Of a stretch of 27,625 nucleotides of DNA, positions 22,079 through 27,625 are shown piece by piece. The DNA is from a virus: the IMG/VR virus record IMGVR_UViG_3300044638_000383, positions 1-27,625 of that record; one strand, 5' to 3'. Position 1 is the stretch's first letter; each line of letters starts with the position of its first letter. The notes beneath the pieces are model-generated. The model did not search any database and was not told the DNA's origin. It saw only the letters and a list, made by a program, of their open reading frames with translations. Made by a program: the position numbers and the translations under genes.

Positions 22079-23635
22079 TTATTTGTTTAAGTCGAATTCA
22101 TCTTTATAAAGTTCCATTAAATTAAACTGTGCTAACTCTTTTGTTTCTAAAGCTTTGTACAGCTTGGCCTCTACTGGACTTCCTTGGAGCTTGACAACCA
22201 AACATTTGTTCACTTGCCCTGCCCTGTGAATACGTGCATTGGCTTGCGCGTATGTCTCGTATGATGTAATGGGTGCCCACCATACAATCGTGTTTGCCGC
22301 GTGCAAGGTGACACCGTGTGATGCAGCTTGGGGTTGTATGACAAGCACCCGTGGGTCTGGCTCATCTTGAAACTTGCGGAATATCTCTGTACGCCTGCCA
22401 GCAGGTACACCCCCGTGTATCACATCCACTGTGTAGCCATCCCTGCGCAGTTCTTCAAACAAAATCTCAATGGCATGGCGGTATGGGGCAAACACCAATA
22501 CCTTATGACTGGATTCGTCAATGACTTCCTTGAGCACCGCCGTGCGACTGCTAGAGTCAAAGGTCACGATCTCGCCACTGTCGGAATACACCGCGCCACA
22601 GGAAATCTGCAATAGCTTGTTCAGCTTAGCGGCGGCGTTGATGGCTGTGACTTCCTCCCCTGCCGCCTGCATAGCCATCACCTTGCGAAGCTTCTCGTAG
22701 TAGCGTATCTGCTGTGCGGTCATGGGAACCTCACGCTCTGCGTACAGTAAGTCTGGCAGGTCAAGGCATTGCTCTTTGGTGAACCTGATTGCAGGTTGAA
22801 GCAGTGTGCTGACCACCTGCTCTGCTTCCCGTTTGGGTGCCCACTTAAACTGAGTGATCTTGTTCATCACCTGATCGCGGTACATAGAGAAGCTACGGGG
22901 TGTAGCCGATGGGTTAACTAGCTTAGCCAGACCATACGCATCAAGGGGCGATTGTGAGGCAGGGGTTCCTGTCAACATCCACAGCCACATGTTGGGTTTG
23001 ACGATCCGGTTCAGGGTGCGCCAGCGGGTAGTGGTTGCAGTCTTGTAGGCGTTGGCTTCGTCAATCACCACCATGTCAAAGCCTGCCTTGACGATGTCGT
23101 CTTCCACAATGGGTACACCGTCGTAGTTGATGATGACAAACTCTGCATCCGAATTGATTACTTGCTGCCGCTTTTCTTTTGAGCCATAGGCAATGCCAAC
23201 CTTGCGGTGCATCGCGCCTTTGAAAATGTCGTTCTGCCACGCTGACTGCATGATTGAAAGAGGGCAGATGATGAGCACACGTTTGATGTGCTTGGCGTTC
23301 ATCAAGTAATCACACGCCCATGTGATTGATAGTGTCTTGCCTGTGCCCGGCTCTGAGAAGCAGAAGGCACGCCTGTGCAGAGTAAGAAACGCGGCTGTTT
23401 GTTTCTGGTGTGTGAACGGTTGGTAGATGCCCGGCCAACTGTACTTGGCAACGATGGGGGAAGGTACGTTCTTGACCTTCAGGTTCTTTAATACCTGCGC
23501 TTCTTCCAAACCCCAGTGCACCATCACTGTACTGATGGGGCCTTCCTCAAGCAGTGCGCTCTTGGGTATCACATTCAAGACCCTGTACGGGTTCTTTAAT
23601 TTAAGTTTTAATGCTTTTCCGTCAATGATTTCCAT
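22079..23635 (-). CDS. SF2 helicase, SNF2/DEAD-like
   Basis: The 518-residue protein has the full set of superfamily 2 motifs: Q-like segment YQPFTHQKQTAAF, motif I SEPGTGKTLS, motif II VIDEAN, motif III LTGTPAS, motif V HGVTLHAANTIVWW, and motif VI QANARIHRAGQ. The pattern resembles the SNF2-like helicases of phages, which are ATP-driven DNA translocases used in replication or recombination. A longer ORF reaches 23674. I chose the ATG at 23635 because GGAG stands 5 nt upstream and because the extra 13 residues look unlike the family start (MEIIDGKALKLKLKNPYRV). The DEAN box replaces DEAH/DEAD. A hairpin-rich region precedes the gene. Confidence 0.92.
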   Translation of the reverse strand: MEIIDGKALKLKLKNPYRVLNVIPKSALLEEGPISTVMVHWGLEEAQVLKNLKVKNVPSPIVAKYSWPGIYQPFTHQKQTAAFLTLHRRAFCFSEPGTGKTLSITWACDYLMNAKHIKRVLIICPLSIMQSAWQNDIFKGAMHRKVGIAYGSKEKRQQVINSDAEFVIINYDGVPIVEDDIVKAGFDMVVIDEANAYKTATTTRWRTLNRIVKPNMWLWMLTGTPASQSPLDAYGLAKLVNPSATPRSFSMYRDQVMNKITQFKWAPKREAEQVVSTLLQPAIRFTKEQCLDLPDLLYAEREVPMTAQQIRYYEKLRKVMAMQAAGEEVTAINAAAKLNKLLQISCGAVYSDSGEIVTFDSSSRTAVLKEVIDESSHKVLVFAPYRHAIEILFEELRRDGYTVDVIHGGVPAGRRTEIFRKFQDEPDPRVLVIQPQAASHGVTLHAANTIVWWAPITSYETYAQANARIHRAGQVNKCLVVKLQGSPVEAKLYKALETKELAQFNLMELYKDEFDLNK

Positions 23636-23655
23636 ACATTCTCCAATGCAAAACA

Positions 23656-23714
23656 GACCGAAAGTGACATCCACTTTCGATCGCTAAGTGACACCTTACG
23701 GGTGTCAATCGGTC
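23656..23714 (-). other. Hairpin-rich intergenic element upstream of the helicase gene
   Basis: Two perfect inverted repeats sit side by side: CGAAAGTG/CACTTTCG with loop ACATC (23659-23679) and TGACACC/GGTGTCA with loop TTACG (23689-23707). An outer pair, GACCG (23656-23660) with CGGTC (23710-23714), could close both into a three-way structure. The direct repeat AAGTGACA occurs at 23662-23669 and 23686-23693. The element lies in the 5' region of the helicase mRNA or its promoter. It could be an operator pair for a dimeric regulator, a structured leader or a small RNA. The sequence alone cannot decide. Confidence 0.6.
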
Positions 23715-23772
23715 AGATCATCTAAACGGAATAGTAAAAACTCTGACTGATGCGGTTTGAGGGTTCAACTTT

Positions 23773-23813
23773 AAAAAGCCCCCCGTGCCGCCACTCACAC
23801 CTGACGCGGCACG
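23773..23813 (-). terminator. Candidate terminator after the HNH gene
   Basis: On the minus strand CGTGCCGC (23813-23806) pairs perfectly with GCGGCACG (23791-23784) around a 14-nt loop. The stem is followed by GGGGGC and then TTTTT (23777-23773). The T-run begins about 6 nt after the stem, further than usual, so efficiency is uncertain. It begins 6 nt after the stop codon of the HNH gene, the expected place for a transcription stop. Confidence 0.55.
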
Positions 23814-23818
23814 TATTA

Positions 23819-24097
23819 TTATTTCTTTTTAGGTTTGTTTACCTTCACGGTGTGGTCGCTGTTGCGGCTGAATGAACGGTTGGCGCTGGGTGCTTTGAGT
23901 TGCAGGTTGCTCTTGGCCGTGCTTCCACCTTTAGATAGTGGGCGCTTGTGGTCAATATCTTTTCCCTTACGGTCAATGCCTTCTTTGTCGTATAGGTCAC
24001 GTGCTTGTTCACGTTTGCGTCTTGTAGGTAATTCATTTCTGTCCAACTGCTGTTGGTATTCTTTCTTATAGGGTCGGGCTTTGGTTACATAGGGCAT
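23819..24097 (-). CDS. HNH-type endonuclease-like protein
   Basis: The 92-residue product has a Lys/Arg-rich N-terminal half and an HNH-like core: IDHKRPLSKGGSTAKSNLQL, then SANRSF. Asp49-His50 would supply the first metal ligand and general base, and Asn64 the structural Asn. The last ligand is Asn73 in ANRSF, where the family often has His or Asn (HNN type). Proteins of this kind nick or cut DNA and in phages can aid packaging or recombination. A longer ORF reaches 24190. I chose ATG at 24097 because AGAGGAG stands 5 nt upstream and the residue pattern starts there (MPYVTKARPYKKEYQQQ). The four-residue Lys run at the C-terminus is typical of DNA-binding tails. Confidence 0.78.
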   Translation of the reverse strand: MPYVTKARPYKKEYQQQLDRNELPTRRKREQARDLYDKEGIDRKGKDIDHKRPLSKGGSTAKSNLQLKAPSANRSFSRNSDHTVKVNKPKKK

Positions 24098-24282
24098 GGT
24101 GGCTCCTCTATACGAACTCGGTTCGTGGCTTTGTTTAAATATCTTTGAACAGCGGCGTGGATATCTTTCTGCACTGATGGGCGACCGCACTCGGCTACAT
24201 CTTTAATTTTTACATGGATGTTTGTCAAATCAGGGGACAATCCAACAGTGAACGAATCTTTCTTCTTGCCTTGGTGTTGCAT
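24085..24282 (-). CDS. Small hypothetical protein
   Basis: The 65-residue product is not recognised. It contains DSFTVGLSPDLTNIHVKIKD and then KDIHAAVQRYLNKATNRVRI, with a likely C-terminal helix. It fills the space between the PD-(D/E)XK nuclease gene and the HNH gene, overlapping the latter by 13 nt. The longer ORF start at 24369 lies inside the nuclease gene. The ATG at 24282 follows its stop by 1 nt, and GGAAG upstream could serve as ribosome site. Its reality rests on tight packing with both neighbours. Confidence 0.55.
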   Translation of the reverse strand: MQHQGKKKDSFTVGLSPDLTNIHVKIKDVAECGRPSVQKDIHAAVQRYLNKATNRVRIEEPPCPM

Positions 24283-24283
24283 A

Positions 24284-24955
24284 TCATTTTCTTCCACAGT
24301 GGGCGCAGGATGACACCCAGCAGTAATTTTTACACAATCCGTTAGGTTTTGCATTCCAAATATCTGCACTGTATGCGCCTTCCAACATCATCACTTTGGG
24401 CATCCAGTTGCCCCAGTACCTGTGCTGTTGTTCTACTTCAAACATGGTTGGTACAAACTTATCTTCGGCTAAGAACAGCAAGCCGCCCTTGACCTTCTTG
24501 ACTTCTGGGAACATCTTGAACACCGCAAGTGCCATGAGTTCCAACTGCCCTAGGTCAGCGTAGCGGGACTTGCCAAGCTTGTAGTCAATCACACGGGCTT
24601 CACCCTTCTCACGGTCAATGATGAGCAGGTCAGCTACACCACGGAACCAACAGTCAGGGTCAAAGAAATCGCATGGCTCCAGCTTCTCAGTCAGTGCCAT
24701 CTTTAATTCACAGAACTTCTCACCCTGTATCTTGAGCAAGCTATCGAGCGCAGGCTTGATGAAGGCAAACTTCTCAGGAATCTCTTTGCCATCCCGTATG
24801 TACAACTCAGCTACCTCATGTACCAGCTTGCCATAGAGGGCTTGCTCACCCTCGGGTTCCTTGATGTCCTTGAGTACCTTGGTGTGGTAGAACTTCTTGG
24901 GGCAGGTGGTAAACGTCTTCAGGCTACTGAATGACCATGCAGGAATCTTTGCCAT
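24284..24955 (-). CDS. PD-(D/E)XK nuclease, RecB/Cas4-like with cysteine cluster
   Basis: The 223-residue protein starts AKIPAWSFSSLKTFTTCPKK, the common N-terminal pattern of RecB-family exonucleases. YGKLVHEVAELY supplies a conserved His region, FRGVADLLII the motif Asp, and ARVIDYKLGKS the DxK core. Cys18, together with a C-terminal Cys-x3-Cys-x4-Cys-x2-Cys group (GLCKNYCWVSSCAHCG), suggests a 4Fe-4S site of the Cas4/AddB type. In phages such nucleases process DNA ends for recombination. I chose ATG at 24955, which has GGAG 7 nt upstream and overlaps the polymerase stop by 1 nt, over a TTG six bases earlier. No CRISPR locus is nearby, so a replication/recombination role is the simplest reading. 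Confidence 0.85.
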   Translation of the reverse strand: MAKIPAWSFSSLKTFTTCPKKFYHTKVLKDIKEPEGEQALYGKLVHEVAELYIRDGKEIPEKFAFIKPALDSLLKIQGEKFCELKMALTEKLEPCDFFDPDCWFRGVADLLIIDREKGEARVIDYKLGKSRYADLGQLELMALAVFKMFPEVKKVKGGLLFLAEDKFVPTMFEVEQQHRYWGNWMPKVMMLEGAYSADIWNAKPNGLCKNYCWVSSCAHCGRK

Positions 24956-26838
24956 CAACAATCTCCGTAACTCAATCCCATACCGCTTTCGCAGTTGACT
25001 GGTAAACCTTCAGCCCATGACGGAACCCAACGCATGCAGGACTCCACATAAGCACGTGCTTCATCAGCTTCTTCTTGCCTAGCGACAATACCAATAGCAT
25101 CGTGCACGGTAAGCACGACCTTGTATCGCTTGGCAATTTTTAGCATTTGATCGCCAATGATACACCGCGCAATGGCCTGCGTGAAGTTTTCAACAACTTT
25201 TCCACCATATATTTTATTGGGGCCGTTGCGGGTTTGATATGTAAACTGCCGCTTGTCATTCTCAATGACTTCTGCCAGCCCGTTGTAGTAGATGTGTAAC
25301 CCGTTGGGTAGCAGGATGCCTTTATCATTCACAGTAAGCAGGCCATCTTTACCCAGCTTCATGGTCATGCCGCGCATCATGCACTTCAAGGCTTCTTGCG
25401 CCTCACGCCACAGCAGTGGGATCATGGGGTATGTGTTGCGATAAGTTTCGATGATTTGTTTCGATTCTCCCTCTTCAATATCCATTCCGAATGTTTTAAG
25501 TTGCGCCTTAAACTTGGGCGCCCCCATGCCATACCCCGCACCAAGGATCGTTGTTTTCCCGACAAACCTCCCACCAGCCGTAACTTGGTCAACTGTCGTG
25601 CCATATATAGCCGAAGCCATGATCTTGTATACGTCTTCTCCATTTGCAAATGCCTTTACTAAATCATCCTGACCCGACTCCCAAGCCAACGTACGGGCTT
25701 CGATCTGGGCTGAGTCAGCATCAATAAACACATAACCCTCGGGTGCGAGGATCGCCTTCTTCAGCTTGCCTGCGTTCGGCCCACGGCTAGGTAGGTTCTG
25801 CAGGTTGACTGAATCTGTACCACCCCACCTTCCGGTGTGGGCAGCGTAGTACTTCAGGGGTATAGGGAACGCCCCACGGTGGCTGATGTCAATGAACCGT
25901 TGGGTGCGGGTTTCCTCAAGCGTTGACTTGGTTCCGATGCGTGCCGCACACAGGGCTTGCACCCGTGGGTCTTCGTGCTCAAGCAACTCTTTAAACGCCT
26001 CGTCATTCTTGGCTAAGGCTAGGGTTAGCTTGCCTGTGGTGGGGCTGATCTTGGTGGGGGCTTCTACATCCAAGCCCTTGAGCATGGTGGCAAACTGCGC
26101 GTTGCTCATCAGTGTCTTGCGTACCTCGGCCTGCGTTTCCTCATCACCAAGGATGTGCTTGACCGCAAGGTCTTGCTTACCTACGGCTTGCAGTGCACTG
26201 ACCAGATGGGCTTTCTTCTGCGCCACCGTATCGACAAGGTGCGCCTTCAACGCTTCGGTATCAAGCTTCAATACGGGGTGAATGAACATACTCAACGTCA
26301 GATCAATCAGCTTGAGTTCACCCTTGGGGAACCCCGCATGCATCATCATCTGAAAGATGTTGTACGTTAACTCCACATCATTACGGCAGTACGCACCATA
26401 CTTGGCAAGGGCATCGGGGCTAAAGAACTCACGCCCCACACCCACAGCATTCATAACCTCTGTACCCTTCTCACCCACACCATAGCGCAAAGCCATTGAT
26501 GCAAGAGACACGCTTTGATCCACGCCATGCAGGGCACGCCCCATACTCATGGTATCTAGCCAACCCTTGGGCTTAACGCCGTAGCGCCACGATAGGATCG
26601 CGCCATCAAACATGGTGTTGTGTGCCAGCACAAGTGAGTTATTCCAAGGCAGGGTGTCCAGTACCTTTTGGATGTGCTCGTTAGTGCCTGTCACCCACAC
26701 ACAGCGTTCATCGTTTATCTTGTACGCAAAGCCAATGGTTTCATACCTGTCGTGACGTACGTACTCTTCCGTACTGATCTTGGTCAGGCTGTACTTCTGA
26801 TCGTAGTAAGTCTCAAAGTCGATTGTGATTAAGTTCAT
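24955..26838 (-). CDS. Family A DNA polymerase with 3'-5' exonuclease
   Basis: The 627-residue protein is the replicative polymerase. The exonuclease domain has Asp7 and Glu9 in TIDFETYY, then LVLAHNTMFDGAI and YCRNDVELTY. The polymerase domain has motif A, FIDADSAQIEART (Asp375 aligned with the catalytic Asp of DYSQIELR), motif B, RFVGKTTILGAGYGMG, and motif C, LTVHDAIGIV (His579, Asp580). Motif C reads His-Asp-Ala where most family A enzymes have His-Asp-Glu. AAGGA stands 4 nt before the ATG, which overlaps the VRR-NUC stop by 4 nt. At 627 residues it is shorter than E. coli Pol I and lacks a 5' nuclease domain, as in T7-like phages. Confidence 0.93.
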   Translation of the reverse strand: MNLITIDFETYYDQKYSLTKISTEEYVRHDRYETIGFAYKINDERCVWVTGTNEHIQKVLDTLPWNNSLVLAHNTMFDGAILSWRYGVKPKGWLDTMSMGRALHGVDQSVSLASMALRYGVGEKGTEVMNAVGVGREFFSPDALAKYGAYCRNDVELTYNIFQMMMHAGFPKGELKLIDLTLSMFIHPVLKLDTEALKAHLVDTVAQKKAHLVSALQAVGKQDLAVKHILGDEETQAEVRKTLMSNAQFATMLKGLDVEAPTKISPTTGKLTLALAKNDEAFKELLEHEDPRVQALCAARIGTKSTLEETRTQRFIDISHRGAFPIPLKYYAAHTGRWGGTDSVNLQNLPSRGPNAGKLKKAILAPEGYVFIDADSAQIEARTLAWESGQDDLVKAFANGEDVYKIMASAIYGTTVDQVTAGGRFVGKTTILGAGYGMGAPKFKAQLKTFGMDIEEGESKQIIETYRNTYPMIPLLWREAQEALKCMMRGMTMKLGKDGLLTVNDKGILLPNGLHIYYNGLAEVIENDKRQFTYQTRNGPNKIYGGKVVENFTQAIARCIIGDQMLKIAKRYKVVLTVHDAIGIVARQEEADEARAYVESCMRWVPSWAEGLPVNCESGMGLSYGDC

Positions 26839-27248
26839 GAATTCCTTCTAGCCAGTACGTCAAGACCTTCTTCGGCGATGATCTCGCTTGCTGATTTGTA
26901 TACCGTGCCGGGGGGTGCAGGGATTCGTTTGATGACCACACGTTTGTGTGTGGGTGCTATCTCTTCTTGTAGCATGGCTTTGAGTTCCACTAAGTTATCT
27001 TCTCTTGCAACATAGGTCAGGCCATCGGCGTTCATGATCTTATCTAGCTCACGCTTTTGTAGTTCAGTCAGTTGACCCTTGCCTGCCTTGCACTCGATGG
27101 CTACGAACCTGCCAGCCATGCAGCAGATGACGTCGGGGATACCTTGCCTGCCGTATCCGTTGGCAGGGGGCATGAAGTAGTAGATACCCAGTGCATCAAG
27201 GATGGCACGTACACGGGCTTTGACTTTGACTTCAGGTGTTTGGGCCAT
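26835..27248 (-). CDS. VRR-NUC domain nuclease
   Basis: The 137-residue product carries the VRR-NUC form of the PD-(D/E)XK fold: an N-terminal Glu6, GRQGIPDVICCMAGRFVAIE with Asp39, then ECKAGKGQLTELQ (Glu52, Lys54, and a Gln in the following helix). Stand-alone VRR-NUC proteins of phages are thought to act as structure-specific nucleases such as Holliday junction resolvases. A C-terminal extension (about residues 90-137) is not part of the domain. I chose ATG at 27248 over a TTG four codons earlier because GAGGTG is 4 nt upstream. It overlaps the polymerase gene by 4 nt. Confidence 0.87.
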   Translation of the reverse strand: MAQTPEVKVKARVRAILDALGIYYFMPPANGYGRQGIPDVICCMAGRFVAIECKAGKGQLTELQKRELDKIMNADGLTYVAREDNLVELKAMLQEEIAPTHKRVVIKRIPAPPGTVYKSASEIIAEEGLDVLARRNS

Positions 27249-27480
27249 CTGACACCTCAATCAGTTTGGCCAAGTAATGCTGTGCCTTACGCAGATCATC
27301 CACCCCGCCCTTATCTTTCCAGCGTGAGATGTACTTCACGATGTTGCCTTCAAGGTATCCAAGGTTGTTGGCAATGATGTAGTCCCAAGGCTGTATGGCT
27401 TTGTCCATGTAATGGTCACCGCCCACCTGCATATCATCAGCAGTGGGGAATAGTTCCATTTGTTTTGCGGGTTCGATCAT
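27232..27480 (-). CDS. DUF3310 (SaV-like) protein
   Basis: The 82-residue product has the DUF3310 signature: VGGDHYMDKAIQPWDYI, then LGYLEGNIVKYISRWKDKGG and VDDLRKAQHYLAKLIE. The family is common in phages and is often annotated as a nucleotide-kinase-like protein, though the activity is not firmly known. I chose ATG at 27480 over a longer ORF start at 27570 because AGGAAG stands 6 nt upstream and the family usually begins shortly before the VGGDHY motif. The stop region overlaps the VRR-NUC start by 17 nt. Confidence 0.88.
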   Translation of the reverse strand: MIEPAKQMELFPTADDMQVGGDHYMDKAIQPWDYIIANNLGYLEGNIVKYISRWKDKGGVDDLRKAQHYLAKLIEVSDGPNT

Positions 27481-27625
27481 TTTGTTCTTCCTGTAAAAGT
27501 TTGTCGTAGTACTGCTTGGGCATTGGTGCTTTCTTTTCAAGAAACCCACGTAACCATTCAGCACCACCAAGTTCGTTAAAAATAATCCACTGCCTGTCAG
27601 ACATACGGATGTTTCTAAATGTTAT
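27437..27625 (-). CDS. Small phage protein, partial at the window edge
   Basis: On the minus strand a frame is open from the window edge to TGA at 27439-27437, giving at least 62 residues. It reads NIRMSDRQWIIFNELGGAEW, then LRGFLEKKAPMPKQYYDKLL. Short phage proteins with Ile-Arg-(Met/Leu)-x-Asp-x-x-Trp and then Gly-Gly-Ala-x-Trp-(Leu/Val)-Arg are familiar to me and look like small ribbon-helix-helix-type DNA binders, though this is only a resemblance. The residues before the first Met (27604) fit the pattern, so the true start probably lies outside the window. Its end overlaps the DUF3310 gene by 44 nt in another frame. Confidence 0.65.
   Translation of the reverse strand: MTFRNIRMSDRQWIIFNELGGAEWLRGFLEKKAPMPKQYYDKLLQEEQNDRTRKTNGTIPHC

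Noticed and set aside
23636-23674. Longer N-terminus of the SF2 helicase (start at 23674)
   Set aside because: The upstream ATG lacks a spaced ribosome site and its codons overlap the CGAAAGTG hairpin, while the ATG at 23635 has GGAG 5 nt upstream.
23659-23710. TTGACA at about 23709-23704 as the -35 of a helicase promoter
   Set aside because: No acceptable -10 box lies 16-18 nt downstream, since the region reads AGCGAT, and the hexamer is part of the inverted repeat.
1-27625. Diversity-generating retroelement, as in Bordetella phage BPP-1-like podoviruses
   Set aside because: No reverse transcriptase motif and no template/variable repeat pair was seen.

Overview
This window is part of a tailed-phage genome (or a prophage read from inside). 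The virion genes suggest a short-tailed, podovirus-like phage. They comprise a P22 gp10-like stabilisation protein, a run of large low-complexity internal virion proteins and a 2429-residue multi-domain protein of the ejection type. The T4-type lysozyme, the holin and the peptidoglycan-acting domain in a virion protein point to a Gram-negative host. Nothing in the sequence identifies the host further. No integrase, terminase, portal, major capsid protein, tRNA, insertion sequence or CRISPR array was seen. Genes are packed tightly, many with 1-4 nt overlaps. The longest stretch without a gene is about 183 nt.

Right-going half (1-17075): the tail end of a tail-assembly-chaperone-like gene is followed by a lysis-type cluster. 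That cluster has a 30-residue membrane peptide, a secreted small protein, a coiled-coil protein, a two-TM protein, a 3-TM holin and a lysozyme with a Glu-Cys-Thr triad. Next come virion genes: gp10-like protein, a 90-residue companion, three Gly/Ala/Gln-rich structural proteins (920, 358 and 515 aa) and the 2429-aa giant. The giant carries a hydrophobic segment, coiled coil, Lys-Pro-Glu repeat, L,D-transpeptidase (YkuD-type) domain, an HExxH zincin-like domain and a long LPD38-like C-terminal half.

Left-going half (27625-17147): this is a replication, recombination and control module. In transcription order it holds a small partial ORF cut by the window edge, a DUF3310 protein, a VRR-NUC nuclease, a family A DNA polymerase with 3'-5' exonuclease, a Cas4/RecB-like PD-(D/E)XK nuclease, a 65-aa protein, an HNH-type protein, an SF2/SNF2-like helicase, a 129-aa conserved protein, an excisionase-type HTH protein, a probable ssDNA-binding-type protein with four conserved cysteines, a second HTH protein, a 952-aa primase-helicase and a 72-aa protein. 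The two halves converge on a hairpin at 17079-17101 whose T-tract lies on the left-going strand. A TTGACA-16-TATCAT promoter (22037-22064) and a hairpin-rich intergenic region (23656-23813) probably split the left-going operon into separately controlled parts.

The least explained items are the giant virion protein with its two enzyme-like domains, the recurring Met-Ala-Gly-Gly peptide motif shared by neighbouring virion proteins, the hairpin cluster before the helicase gene, and the tiny membrane proteins in front of the holin. Several gene starts were moved from the longest ORF to a downstream codon with a better ribosome binding site. All functional names rest on motif reading and family memory, with no database search.
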